From Gemmatimonadota bacterium (GTDB taxonomy: Bacteria; Gemmatimonadota; Gemmatimonadetes; Longimicrobiales; Gaopeijiaceae), in assembly GCA_022822425.1 (NCBI GenBank), contig JAJEBS010000190.1, positions 16,386 through 80,385 of the forward strand: a DNA stretch of 64,000 bases. Reading direction: 5' to 3'. The notes below the pieces were generated by a model. It saw only the letters and a list, made by a program, of their open reading frames with translations. It was not told the DNA's origin and did no database searches. The translations under genes and the position numbers were made by a program. Below are positions 53,788-63,185 of this stretch, piece after piece. Within the stretch, counting starts at the first letter, position 1, and each line of letters begins with the position of its first letter.

Positions 53788-54512
53788 CCGACTCGATAGG
53801 TTTGGCAGGCGTCTTCCTGGCAGGAACGATTTCCTTCCTCTCCCCGTGCGTCCTTCCTCTCGTGCCCGGCTACCTCTCGTTCATCACGGGCATGAGCCTG
53901 GAGGACCTGCGCAGCGGCGTGGACCGGCGCGCCGCGCTGACCCATTCCCTCCTGTTCGTTTCCGGGTTCACGCTGATCTTCGTACTGATGGGCGCGTCGG
54001 CTTCCTTCCTGGGCCAGTTCTTCCGCGCCTACGACCTGTGGATCGCGCGAATCGGCGGCGTGATCATCATCGTCCTGGGGCTGTACCTCGCCGGCGTGCT
54101 GCGCCTCACCCCGCTGGACCGGGAACGGCGCCTGCATCTGAACGACAAGCCCGTCGGTCACCTGGGAACCTTGGGGGTGGGGGCCGCCTTTGCGGCCGGA
54201 TGGACTCCCTGCATCGGGCCCATGCTGGGGACGGCCCTCACCCTGGCCGCAACGGCCGAATACATGTGGGCGGGCGTGGGATACCTCTTCGTCTACTCGA
54301 TGGGGCTGGCGGTGCCGTTTCTCCTGGCCACGCTCGCGGTGGATGCCTTCCTGCGCGGATTTCAGCGCTTCCGGCACCTGCTCCCCGCGCTTCAGGTCGC
54401 TGCCGGCGTTCTCCTGATCGTCGTCGGGGTGATGCTGGTCAGCGGGACGTTCACCCTGCTCAGCACGTACCTGATCCGCTTCACGCCCGACTTCATTCTG
54501 GAGATGCTCTGA
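53784..54512 (+). CDS. ccdA: CcdA-type cytochrome c biogenesis/thiol-disulfide membrane protein
   Basis: The 242-residue inner-membrane protein has six helices with FLSPCVLPLVPGYLSFITG in the first and AAGWTPCIGPMLGTALTL in the fourth, the two Cys-Pro elements that exchange electrons across the membrane. CcdA passes reducing power from thioredoxin to periplasmic partners for cytochrome c or envelope protein reduction. It starts at GTG 53784, overlapping the previous stop. It ends the long plus-strand run, 20 bp from a convergent gene. Confidence 0.9.
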   Translation: MTDSIGLAGVFLAGTISFLSPCVLPLVPGYLSFITGMSLEDLRSGVDRRAALTHSLLFVSGFTLIFVLMGASASFLGQFFRAYDLWIARIGGVIIIVLGLYLAGVLRLTPLDRERRLHLNDKPVGHLGTLGVGAAFAAGWTPCIGPMLGTALTLAATAEYMWAGVGYLFVYSMGLAVPFLLATLAVDAFLRGFQRFRHLLPALQVAAGVLLIVVGVMLVSGTFTLLSTYLIRFTPDFILEML

Positions 54513-54532
54513 GGCGGAAGGTGTCCCCGGGA

Positions 54533-55981
54533 CTACCCGGCTTCCACCTCCGCCTCGGCCTCGATCTCAACCAGGTAGCCCTCGCCGACCAGACCCGTGC
54601 GGATGAGGGTATTGGCGGGCAGCACCTTCCGGAACCTGTGGCCGTGCGCGCGCGCCACCGCCTCCCAGTCGGTGGCCTCCCCGATGTAGAGCCGGGTGCG
54701 CACGACGTCGGAGAGCCCGGCGCCCAGCGAATTCAGCGCCCCCTCCACCTTGTCGATCGCGAAGTGGGTCTGGGCGCCGGCGTCGTCGCCCCCGATCAGC
54801 CGGCTGCCGTGGGTCGCGGTGGTGCCCGCGACCCGGATGCGGTTGCCGGTCCGCACGGCGCGGCTGAAACCGGCCACCTCCTCCCACATGGTCCCGGAGG
54901 AGGCCCGCGCGCGCCCGTCGGCGCCGTGCCGCACCGGGTACGGGGCGGGCAAGCGGTCTACGTGGTGGCGCAGATCTCCTGCGGCGGTCAGGTAGGGCGG
55001 GCGCCGGTATTCGTCGCCGCAGTCCCCCGGGATGGGATCCAGGCGCGCCGCCGCCCCATCCAGCTCGGCGAGCGCATCGCCGTCCAGCGAGAAGTCGAAG
55101 AGCCGCAGGTTGTCTTCGAGGTAGCTGCGCCCCCCCGGCCGTGCGCCCACGATCACGCCGGCCACGCAGGGCTGCTCGAGCACATAGCGGCCCGCCACGT
55201 TGGCGATCGACACGCCCAGCCGGTCGGCGACCCTGCGCGCCGCGCGCAGCACCTCCTGAAAGCGATCCCATCCCCCCGCCTGGTCCACGAAGCGGCGGTA
55301 CTTCATCTGCGACCACGTCAGGGCGTCGTCGATCGGGGGCGCCGGGCGTCCCAGCCAGCGGTCGCTCAGCAGCCCGCCGGCAAGGGCCCCGTAGGCCAGC
55401 AGCTGCACGCCGTGGGTCCGGCACACCTCGGTCATGGCCCCGGCCGCGCGCCGGTCCAGCAGCGAAAGGCAGACCTGGTTGCTGACGATGGGCATGCCGC
55501 TGTGCAGCGCCATGTTCAGGTGCACCGCATCCAGGTTGGTCACCCCCAGGTGCAGGATCTTCCCCTCGGCCTGCAGGTCCGCCAGGTGGAACAGACAGTC
55601 CAGCCAGCTCGGGTCGGCGTAGTTCCAGGCGTGGAACTGGAGCAGATCGATGCGCTCCACCCCGATCCTCCCGAGCGAACGGTCGACCGCGGCCTCCACC
55701 TCGGACCGCGACGACGCGCCCGGAGACGGCACCCACTTGGTGAGCACGCGAACCCCTTTCCGGCGGCGGGCCAGGCTCCCCGCGATGATCTCGGCGGAGC
55801 CGTAGTGATCGGCGGCGTCGAAAGTGTCCAGGCCCGCATCCACATGGGGCTCCAGGGCACGCGCCGCTCCGTCCGGATCGAGCCGGCTCCCGCCACGTTC
55901 CTGGTCCGCGACCTGCCAGAGCCCGTTCAGCACCCGCGACACGCGCAGCCCCGGCGCCAGCTTCCGGTGCTCGACGCTCAT
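54533..55981 (-). CDS. Aldo/keto reductase fused to a RidA-type domain
   Basis: The 482-residue protein is a continuous fusion. The first part (about 1-330) is an aldo/keto reductase barrel with the catalytic Asp and Tyr in FDAADHYGSAEI, Lys in LTKWV and His in QFHAWN, and a late GARPGG region that binds NADPH. The last part (about 345-482) is a RidA/YjgF domain: GFSRAVRTGNRIRVAG, DVVRTRLYIGEATDWEAV and the catalytic Arg in ANTLIRTGLV...LVEIEAEAEV. RidA hydrolyses reactive imines or enamines. The pairing suggests that one protein reduces a carbonyl and clears an imine in one pathway. It overlaps the permease gene upstream (ATGA at 55978). Confidence 0.88.
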   Translation of the reverse strand: MSVEHRKLAPGLRVSRVLNGLWQVADQERGGSRLDPDGAARALEPHVDAGLDTFDAADHYGSAEIIAGSLARRRKGVRVLTKWVPSPGASSRSEVEAAVDRSLGRIGVERIDLLQFHAWNYADPSWLDCLFHLADLQAEGKILHLGVTNLDAVHLNMALHSGMPIVSNQVCLSLLDRRAAGAMTEVCRTHGVQLLAYGALAGGLLSDRWLGRPAPPIDDALTWSQMKYRRFVDQAGGWDRFQEVLRAARRVADRLGVSIANVAGRYVLEQPCVAGVIVGARPGGRSYLEDNLRLFDFSLDGDALAELDGAAARLDPIPGDCGDEYRRPPYLTAAGDLRHHVDRLPAPYPVRHGADGRARASSGTMWEEVAGFSRAVRTGNRIRVAGTTATHGSRLIGGDDAGAQTHFAIDKVEGALNSLGAGLSDVVRTRLYIGEATDWEAVARAHGHRFRKVLPANTLIRTGLVGEGYLVEIEAEAEVEAG

Positions 55982-57486
55982 TCAGGCGGGAGTTCGCGGA
56001 AGATGCGCGCCACGTCGGCGCCGGAAGTCCTGAGCGCGGTCATCTTCCACAGGTAAACCCCGGAAGCGATGGCCATCACGAGCAGCCACACCCACGTGGG
56101 ATGGAAGTACCACGCCGCCACCTCGGTGGTCAGGTCCCGCAGCACCTGCACGAACAGGAAGGTCCCCAGCACCACCACTCCCGCGCCGCCCACCAGAGTC
56201 CGCGCCGCGCGCCCGGTCAGCACGGTCACGCGCGCTGCCAGGTCCGGGTTGCGCCGCGGCAGCGTTAGCAGCGCCAGGCACATGAGTCCGAAGTTGACCA
56301 GCATCGAGATGACGAGGATGTCGATCCCGAGGAAGAAGTCGCCCGCGAGATGACTGCCCGTGATCCCCACCGAAGCCATGACTCCGCTGGCGATGATGGC
56401 GACGTGGGGCGTGCGCCGGCGCGGGTGCACCGCGGCGGCCTTCTTCGGAAAGATGCCGTCCTCCGCCCACGCGAACATCATGCGCGACACCGCCAGCAGC
56501 ATCGCCGGAAGGTCGTTGATCAGCGCCACCGCGGCCCCGCCGACGATGACCACCGTCCACCCCGCGGGCAGCAGATAGCCGAGCAGTCCCGGCGCCGTGA
56601 GGTCCCGCACCTGTGCCTCGGCGGCGATGAAGCTCCACGGGACCGCGTGGTACACCGCCGCCGTGAACAGGAAGTAGAAGCCACCGACGATCGTGATCGC
56701 GAGCCCGATCGCAAGCGGCAGGTTGCGCCCCGGATTCTTCGCCTCGCCCCCCGCCTGGGCGATGGAATCGAAGCCGATGAAGGTGGCGAAGAGCAGCACC
56801 GACGCCGCCAGCAGGGTGCGCGGTTCGAGCGCGGGTGCGACCTCCGCGGGGATGGACCGGCCCTCGGACGCGGAGAGCGCGGCTGCGAAGTCCCCGTGGT
56901 CGAAGGCGAATCCGGCCACGATCACCACCGCGCCCAGCGCGAACATCAGGAACATCATCGGCACCAGGGTGCGCTCGTAGAGCCCGAGCCCGCGCACGTT
57001 CACCAGCACGAAGGTCCACAGGAACGCGAGCGCCAGCCCCACCCGCACCGTACCGGTGTCGAGGGCGTCCGCGATGGCGAGCCACTCCAGCGCACCCGCG
57101 ATGTCGCGCAGGAAGGGAATCAGAATGTAGGAGACGACGCCGATGGCGATGGACAGCCCGAACCACTGCGAGAAGCTGGCCACGAAGCCCCAGTACGGGC
57201 TCAGCGCCCGGCTAGCATAGACGTAGCTGCCTCCCGCCCGCGGCATCGCCGAGCCCAGGCTGGCGTAGGCCAGGGCGGCCAGGACCGCGGGGAGGGCCGC
57301 GAAGAGGTACGCGGGCAGCACCCAGGGCCCGATCCCGGGGATGCTGCGCTGGATCATGAACGGCATCACGTTGATGGCGGCGCCGAGCATCGCGCAGATC
57401 CCGGTCGCCGCCAGCCCCATGAGCCCGAGTTCGCGGACGAGCCCGGTGGTCGGCCGGGAACCGGCGGATGTCTCTCGATCGCTCAT
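55978..57486 (-). CDS. APC-superfamily amino acid/polyamine permease
   Basis: The 502-residue protein has 12 membrane helices. The N-terminal part includes GLMGLAATGICAMLGAAINVMPFMIQRSIPGIGP, the G-x-G-x-G-type unwound TM1, and PRAGGSYVYASRALSPYWGF (TM3). It belongs to the amino acid-polyamine-organocation family and imports amino acids or amines by proton coupling. It is encoded before, and overlaps by 4 bp, the AKR-RidA fusion gene, whose substrate may be what it imports. The C-terminal tail is short. Substrate unknown. Confidence 0.9.
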   Translation of the reverse strand: MSDRETSAGSRPTTGLVRELGLMGLAATGICAMLGAAINVMPFMIQRSIPGIGPWVLPAYLFAALPAVLAALAYASLGSAMPRAGGSYVYASRALSPYWGFVASFSQWFGLSIAIGVVSYILIPFLRDIAGALEWLAIADALDTGTVRVGLALAFLWTFVLVNVRGLGLYERTLVPMMFLMFALGAVVIVAGFAFDHGDFAAALSASEGRSIPAEVAPALEPRTLLAASVLLFATFIGFDSIAQAGGEAKNPGRNLPLAIGLAITIVGGFYFLFTAAVYHAVPWSFIAAEAQVRDLTAPGLLGYLLPAGWTVVIVGGAAVALINDLPAMLLAVSRMMFAWAEDGIFPKKAAAVHPRRRTPHVAIIASGVMASVGITGSHLAGDFFLGIDILVISMLVNFGLMCLALLTLPRRNPDLAARVTVLTGRAARTLVGGAGVVVLGTFLFVQVLRDLTTEVAAWYFHPTWVWLLVMAIASGVYLWKMTALRTSGADVARIFRELPPE

Positions 57487-57542
57487 CGGTCGCGGTGTGC
57501 TCCTTGGCCGGCAGTCCGGGGGAAGTTCGTATCCGCGGGCCG

Positions 57543-58595
57543 TCAGAACCAGCGCTTCATCAGGCGGGGCTCGACATCGACGACTTCACCCTTCACGGTG
57601 TCCACGACCACCCGCACCCAGCCTATGTCAGGGGATCCGTAGGTCTCAAGACGCGTGAAGTTGGCGAGTCCGCGCCCTTCTTCGTCCGTCAGGGGCTGGT
57701 CCATCCGGAAGGTGTGCGTGTCTCCGTGGATGAAGAGGACGTCCCCGGGGAAGGCGGCCACATGATCCCGCAACGCGCTGACGAAGGGCCCGTACCCGTC
57801 CCCGCCCCCGCTCTCGAGGCGAACGTTGGCGTGCGCTGCGAGCACGATCCCGGAGGCCCCGGTGGCCCGCGCCTCGTCGAACACGGCATCCATCCAGGCA
57901 AGCGCCGCCTCGCTCCGGCGGGCAACCTCCTGGTCGTGCCGGTGGTCGCGCTCCGGGAACTGCGCCGTCGCGTCGAACGACCCCACCACGTGCAGGGTGG
58001 CGAAGACGAAGCCGCCCCGGGTCCAGCGCTGGTTCTCCGGGAACTCGGCGAACCCGGCATCCTTCGCCTGCGATGTGACGGGCATCGGGACTGCGCCGAG
58101 GCTGGATGACGGATCGTCGAAGAAAACCCGGCGCAGCATCGCCAGCCGATCGAGAGGGTCGTAGCCGCCTGCGCCTGGCGCATGGCAGTCCGCCCACTCG
58201 TTGTCGCCCGGCGTGTATACGACCGGAACCGACACGTCGTCCAGCTGCCCGCGGATGTCCTGCAGCACCTCGTCCGCGCAGGACCCGCCCAGGATGTCGC
58301 CGATGTGGATCAGGAAATCCACCCCGGGTGACTGGGCGTCCAGCAGCATCCGTCGGGCCCGGGGCTCCTCCCATGGGTAGTAGGGTCCGTCCCCGTAGAC
58401 CCCGAAGGCGATGGCGCCGGGTGGGGGAGGATCGGCGGGAGGTGGGTCGGCGCACCCGGCCAAGAGGCCCGATGCCAGCCAGATCACTGCCGCAATCCGC
58501 CGGCCCACGCGCACGGATGCGTGAGGTGCGGGCGCTTCCCGCCCGATCTTGCGGGCAACCCGTTCGCGCCCGCGGCGTTCCGGCTCCGTTTCCAT
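57543..58595 (-). CDS. Lipoprotein calcineurin-like metallophosphoesterase
   Basis: The 350-residue protein starts at METEPERRGRERV (ATG 58595, with AGGGGAGG upstream) and has a basic n-region followed by AAVIWLASGLLAGC, a lipobox with the acylated Cys near 48. The phosphoesterase motifs are FGVYGDGPYYPW, FLIHIGDILGGSC, TPGDNEWADCHAP, VLAAHANVRLE and LFIHGDTHTFRM; the metal ligands Asp, Asp, Asn and His follow calcineurin order. It would act in the periplasm on an unknown phosphoester. It is 56 bp from the permease start and so may share its transcript. Confidence 0.83.
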   Translation of the reverse strand: METEPERRGRERVARKIGREAPAPHASVRVGRRIAAVIWLASGLLAGCADPPPADPPPPGAIAFGVYGDGPYYPWEEPRARRMLLDAQSPGVDFLIHIGDILGGSCADEVLQDIRGQLDDVSVPVVYTPGDNEWADCHAPGAGGYDPLDRLAMLRRVFFDDPSSSLGAVPMPVTSQAKDAGFAEFPENQRWTRGGFVFATLHVVGSFDATAQFPERDHRHDQEVARRSEAALAWMDAVFDEARATGASGIVLAAHANVRLESGGGDGYGPFVSALRDHVAAFPGDVLFIHGDTHTFRMDQPLTDEEGRGLANFTRLETYGSPDIGWVRVVVDTVKGEVVDVEPRLMKRWF

Positions 58596-58787
58596 GGCCC
58601 TCCCCTGGCGCGGCCGCAACGCGGGAGTGCTCCGTCCTGTCCCGGTCTCGTCACGCGAGCGGGCAACGGAGGCGGACTGGCGTCGTACCCCGATGACGAG
58701 GGTAGCGAGGGCCGCATGTTTCGGGCGCGAAGATTAGCGCGGCTGCGTCGGTCGTGCCAGATGTTTCCGACAAGCCTGACGTGACAG

Positions 58788-61700
58788 TCAGGGTTTGGGT
58801 TCGCGCAGCCGCACCGCCTCTTTGAGCCCTCGCGTCATGCTCACCTCCAGGCCGGCCTCTTCCCTGAGCGCGTCCGGCAGCGCCCCCTCCCAGTCCCGCA
58901 GAATCGCGCGCAGGCGTCCCGTTCCGGGTTCCGTGACGACGGTCATGCGGCGCTCGTCGGCCTGGTCCACGTAGGCCTCACCTTCCGGCCCCGTAAGCGT
59001 GACGCGTGCGAGCGCATCGTCCCAGTCGGCCTCGATCGGCACCGCGAAGAAGAAGTGCCTGCCGCCGTGCGCGTTCTCGGTGGGCGTGAAGTCCAGCGAG
59101 AAGAGTGTCCGGCCACCTGCCGCGGTCCCTCGAATGCGGTACGGACCCGGCGACTCGGGCAGTCTTGCCGCCGCCTTCATCGACAACACCGGCTCGATCC
59201 AGATTTCGCCATCCACGGCTCCGCCCCACAGCACGAGCATGTCGGAGGATGCGTTCGATGCGGCCAGGGATGCGCTGGCGGCCCGCGACGCCAACTGTGC
59301 ACGATGGTCGATGATCTCGTTGAAATGGAAGTCACTGATCCACGGTAGCGTATAGCAGTAGGTCATGATGTCTGTGGCATGGCCAGGAGGCACTACCGAG
59401 CCATCGCGGAAGTCGTATCCCCACACGCCGATGCTTCCGTCCCGGTAGGGGAAGGCTCGGTTGACGAAATCAATGTCTCCGCAGGGAGCGTGCTGGAGGG
59501 AGAGGTTGTGACCGACCTCGTGCGCCAGGGTGGTGGCGCTGGCCTCGCCCATGCTCACCCACCCCGGGAACGCAGCCCAACCCCGGACGAAGCCGTTCAC
59601 GCTTGCGGCTACCCCATAGTAGTAACCTGTGCCGCCCTCCGATGCCCGAAGCGCTTCGAGCTCGCTCAGCAGTCCACTTCGTGCGGACTCGGTGGTGAGA
59701 TCGAGCGAAGTGAAGTAGGGCTCGTGCGGGCTCACGGTGAACTCGGCAAACGGGAACGCGTGTTTCAGCAATCCTGCCTGGGGACTGCCGGCGGAGATGC
59801 CGCGGACCCACCCCAGAACCGACGTGTCGGGCTCCGCAGCCTCCATGACCGGAACGAGCGTAAGCTGCATTGGGGGCGCGTGGACCACGTTCAGCGGGTA
59901 GGAGCCCGTATCCGGGAAGCGGGTTTCGCTCTCGGTGGTGAGGGGCAGGGTTCCACCGGGGTCGACGTCGACGACCATATCGACGCCCGGAACGACAATC
60001 TCGGCGGGAACTACGGCGTTGTACGACAGCTCGAGATCGCCTTCGTCCGCCGCTGCAGGGATCCGGTTGGCATCTCGAGTCATGGTCACGCGGTGAACTT
60101 CGCCCTGCCCGGGCCGAGTGAAGACTGCGACGACCTCGGGCTCGAAGAACCCTCTCGGTTCCTCCGCTGTGACGAATGCCCTCAACAGCGCCTCGCGGTC
60201 GGCTACCAGACGCACGCTGCGGGACGGGGTCTGGATCGACTGGGTGAGGTAGACCATCGGCAGGGAGACCGTGATCTGCGCCGGGTTGTCGCAGATGGCG
60301 CCTGCCGTCTGCTCGACCGCTGTGTACCATGCCTGGAAGTCGGGTGAAGGAGACGCGCACAAGCCGGTGTCGTCGTGGAACAGCACGCGGAGCCGCGTCA
60401 GGCGCCGAAGATTGAAAGGCAGCGCGCCCTCGAGCCCCGTATTGCGGCCCACCCGTAGCTCGGCGAGCTCGCGCAACAAGGCGATGGCGCGCGGAAACGC
60501 ACCGGACAGGTCGTTGCCCGTCAGGTCCAATGCCGTGAGCTCCCTGAGGTTGGCCAACTCTCCGGGAAGCGGACCGACGAGGCCGTTGCCGGGCAGCGCC
60601 AGATCCACCACACGTCCGCCCTCGGTGGCCACGCCGTGCCAGCTATCGAGGGGAGCGTCGGTCCCCCACGCTGTCCGGTTCGTCCAGGACGGGCCACCGG
60701 TCAGATCGTGCATGCTTGTCAGAGCGAGTCGTTCGACCTGGGCGACATCGCAATCCGTCCCGTCGACACCCGGAATGGTTCCCAGCCACTCCTGGAATTG
60801 CTCGTCGACTTGAGCGCACAGGCCGGTTTCTCCGTACCACAGCCGCTGCAGGAGCTCCAGGTCGAGCATGCTCCGCGGCAGCAGGCCGGTCAGATCACGA
60901 TTCCCCTGGAGCTCGATTCGGATGATGTCCGGGAGATGGCCCAGACCGGGGGGCAACGCACCGCTCAGCCGATTGTCTGCGACTCGAAGCTGTCGAAGTG
61001 CCGTGAGGTTGGCGAGGATGTCGGGGAACGGGCCCGAGAGGCTGTTCTCGTGAATCCAGAGAATCTCAAGTTGCCGCAGGTTGCCCAGCGAGGCGGGGAT
61101 TTCACCGGTGAGTTCGTTGTCGTAGAGATACAGCCCCTCCAGGGTGGCCAGCTCCCCCAACTCGGGCGGAATCGTCCCCGTCAGGTTGTTTCGCGAAACG
61201 GACAGGGACTTTATTGCAGGCAGATCCGCCAGTTCCGGCGGGATCGTGCCGGTCAATTGGTTACGGCTGAGGGTCATGTCCGTGAGAGTCGTCAGCCTGC
61301 CAAGTTCCGCCGGCACCGGACCCGACAGCTGATTCCACGCCAGGGACAGCCGTCGCAGAGAACGCATGCTGCCCAGTTCGACCGGAATCGGGCCGGACAG
61401 TTCGTTGTCCCATAGCTGCAGGGAGTCGAGGAGCGGCAGTGCCGCGAGTTCGACCGGGATCGTCCCGCTCAGGCCATTCCGGCTCAGCTCGAGCTTGGTC
61501 AGCCGGCCAAGCTTGCCCAACTCGGGCGGGATCGGACCCGTCAGTTCGTTCTCGTCCAGAACCAGCCGTCTGAGGTGCGTCAGATCCCCGAGTTCCGGCG
61601 GGAGGGTTCCCGACAGATTGTTGTCGTCCAGAACCAGCTCGGTGACGAAGCCGTCCGAGTTGGTCGATACCCCGTGCCAGAACCCGATCCGCTCCGAGCT

Positions 61701-61889
61701 GAGCCAGTCTCTCGCTTCATGCCAATTCGGCCCGTCGGTCGCATTGTAGAGGGCTATAAGCGCGGCTCGGCCGGCAATGTCGTTTTCCTCGGGATGCGGA
61801 GGCGCGGGCATCGCCGGGTCGTCCGAGCAGACGGCCAGAACCATCGCGGAGAAGCCCACTGCCCAGATGCGTGATCTCCGACGTGCCAT
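58788..61889 (-). CDS. Secreted protein with two plant-type LRR arrays and a metzincin-like (M66-type) protease domain
   Basis: The 1033-residue protein starts MARRRSRIWAVGFSAMVLAVC, a signal sequence with a possible acylated Cys21. An N-cap (LIALYNATDGPNWHEARDWL) is followed by about eleven 24-residue LRRs with the plant-like consensus LTGxIPxELGxLxxLxxLxLxxNxL (about 75-360), then a second cap and shorter LRR array (about 395-540). The last 480 residues carry HEVGHNLSLQH at 790-800, a zinc site with a third His, and a Met-turn DIMTYC (Met842), the metzincin combination; the preceding SVRLVADREALLRAFV segment recalls M66/StcE-like lipoproteins. It may be a surface protease that recognises host or competitor proteins. 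Next to an integrase. Confidence 0.8.
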   Translation of the reverse strand: MARRRSRIWAVGFSAMVLAVCSDDPAMPAPPHPEENDIAGRAALIALYNATDGPNWHEARDWLSSERIGFWHGVSTNSDGFVTELVLDDNNLSGTLPPELGDLTHLRRLVLDENELTGPIPPELGKLGRLTKLELSRNGLSGTIPVELAALPLLDSLQLWDNELSGPIPVELGSMRSLRRLSLAWNQLSGPVPAELGRLTTLTDMTLSRNQLTGTIPPELADLPAIKSLSVSRNNLTGTIPPELGELATLEGLYLYDNELTGEIPASLGNLRQLEILWIHENSLSGPFPDILANLTALRQLRVADNRLSGALPPGLGHLPDIIRIELQGNRDLTGLLPRSMLDLELLQRLWYGETGLCAQVDEQFQEWLGTIPGVDGTDCDVAQVERLALTSMHDLTGGPSWTNRTAWGTDAPLDSWHGVATEGGRVVDLALPGNGLVGPLPGELANLRELTALDLTGNDLSGAFPRAIALLRELAELRVGRNTGLEGALPFNLRRLTRLRVLFHDDTGLCASPSPDFQAWYTAVEQTAGAICDNPAQITVSLPMVYLTQSIQTPSRSVRLVADREALLRAFVTAEEPRGFFEPEVVAVFTRPGQGEVHRVTMTRDANRIPAAADEGDLELSYNAVVPAEIVVPGVDMVVDVDPGGTLPLTTESETRFPDTGSYPLNVVHAPPMQLTLVPVMEAAEPDTSVLGWVRGISAGSPQAGLLKHAFPFAEFTVSPHEPYFTSLDLTTESARSGLLSELEALRASEGGTGYYYGVAASVNGFVRGWAAFPGWVSMGEASATTLAHEVGHNLSLQHAPCGDIDFVNRAFPYRDGSIGVWGYDFRDGSVVPPGHATDIMTYCYTLPWISDFHFNEIIDHRAQLASRAASASLAASNASSDMLVLWGGAVDGEIWIEPVLSMKAAARLPESPGPYRIRGTAAGGRTLFSLDFTPTENAHGGRHFFFAVPIEADWDDALARVTLTGPEGEAYVDQADERRMTVVTEPGTGRLRAILRDWEGALPDALREEAGLEVSMTRGLKEAVRLREPKP

Positions 61890-62021
61890 ACCACCTCCGG
61901 GAGAGTTGGAATCCCTTACGTTACGTCATGCGCTCTCAAATCCGTATCTCGTGCGATCACTGATTGTTACGCGCTCCGTCGGCCAGATTCCCGCTAAATC
62001 ACTCCCGCTGATTCGTGAGCT

Positions 62022-63185
62022 TCAGCCGCCGGGTCTCCGGCGGGCTTCCAGTGCCTTCCGAAGCTGTCCTTCGTCGGCTCGCTGATAGCACTGGAGCACC
62101 GTCTTGGCGGTCTTCCAACCCCCCAACTCGCAGAGCACCTTGAGCGGCTGGTCCATGAGATCCGAAGCAAACTTGCGCCTCAGCGAGTGCCAGCCTCGCC
62201 CGCGCTTCGGTTCGAGCGCGGCGAGCTTCTGGGCTCGGTTCCACCACGATCGCACGAGCGTCCGGCCCGCGCACCGCGACGGATCCCTCGGTGCGGGCAG
62301 CAGCGGAATGTCCCCGATCCCGGGGTTCCGCCTCCGCGCCTCCTCAAGGACGGCCAACGCCTCGGGGGTGGCCGGCGTCCGGTGTTCGTAGCCGGTCTTC
62401 TCGTGCTCCGCTCTCCACCGGATGACCCCGGCTTCAAGGTCGATGTCCGTCCATCGCAGGTGACGGATGGCGCCGATCCGGTGTCCGGTTTCGTGCGCGA
62501 GAACGAGCGCAACGTGAAAGCGCCAATCAACCCGGCGGGACACTCCGAGAAGTGCCTGGTATTCCTCCTCGGACAACACCACCCGCCTGGGGTTCTTCTC
62601 CGTGGGCATCTTCAGGCCCTTCAACGGGTTCCTGTCGAGAAGCAGGCGGCCTCGCTCGTTCTTCGACCTCGCGGCCCAGTTGAACACGGCGATCAGGAAC
62701 TTCAGGTCGTGTTCGAGCGTCGCGTCGGATACCGGCTTGCCGCTCGCTCCGATCCTGCCCGCGCGCCGCGCCCGGATGAACCGGTCCCAATCCCGCTGGG
62801 ACAGGGTGGAGGGCTTGCGGTCCCGCCCGAAGAACTGGAGGAACATCCTCGTCGCGGCCCGGTCGGACCGCTGAGAGGACTCCGCCTTCGTCGGCGTCAC
62901 CTCTTCCCCGTACATGTCAAGAAGCCGTCCCAAGGTGAGCGGCCCGGGCTCGGCCTCCGCCTTGCCATTGGGCCGAAGCGTCGCGAACCCGGCGGCGAAT
63001 TCGTCCGCCTCCCGCTTCGCCCTCACCCACTCGCGGTGCCCCAGCGACCGGGTGAGCCTTCGCCCGTTGTCGCGCCACTCCACTTGGTACAGGCCGGTTT
63101 TCGGATCGGGAAACACCCGGACCCGATTCCGGCCCCATTCGCCGGCGCCGTAACTGCGCCGACTTCGTTTCGTGCGTGCCATCAT
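62022..63185 (-). CDS. Tyrosine-type site-specific recombinase (phage-type integrase)
   Basis: The 387-residue protein starts MMARTKRSRRSYG with AAGGA 6 nt upstream. An N-terminal arm-binding region (VRVFPDPKTGLYQVEWRDNG) and a core-binding SAM-like domain (LSQRDWDRFIRARRAGRIG) precede the catalytic domain with Arg in GHRIGAIRHLRW, HSLRRKF (His333, Arg336), Trp357 in GGWKT and the Tyr nucleophile 367 in QCYQRAD. All catalytic residues are intact, so it is probably active. No tRNA or attachment core is visible beside it. The ORF track runs this frame upstream to 63923, but there is no evidence that the extra part is coding. Confidence 0.92.
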   Translation of the reverse strand: MMARTKRSRRSYGAGEWGRNRVRVFPDPKTGLYQVEWRDNGRRLTRSLGHREWVRAKREADEFAAGFATLRPNGKAEAEPGPLTLGRLLDMYGEEVTPTKAESSQRSDRAATRMFLQFFGRDRKPSTLSQRDWDRFIRARRAGRIGASGKPVSDATLEHDLKFLIAVFNWAARSKNERGRLLLDRNPLKGLKMPTEKNPRRVVLSEEEYQALLGVSRRVDWRFHVALVLAHETGHRIGAIRHLRWTDIDLEAGVIRWRAEHEKTGYEHRTPATPEALAVLEEARRRNPGIGDIPLLPAPRDPSRCAGRTLVRSWWNRAQKLAALEPKRGRGWHSLRRKFASDLMDQPLKVLCELGGWKTAKTVLQCYQRADEGQLRKALEARRRPGG

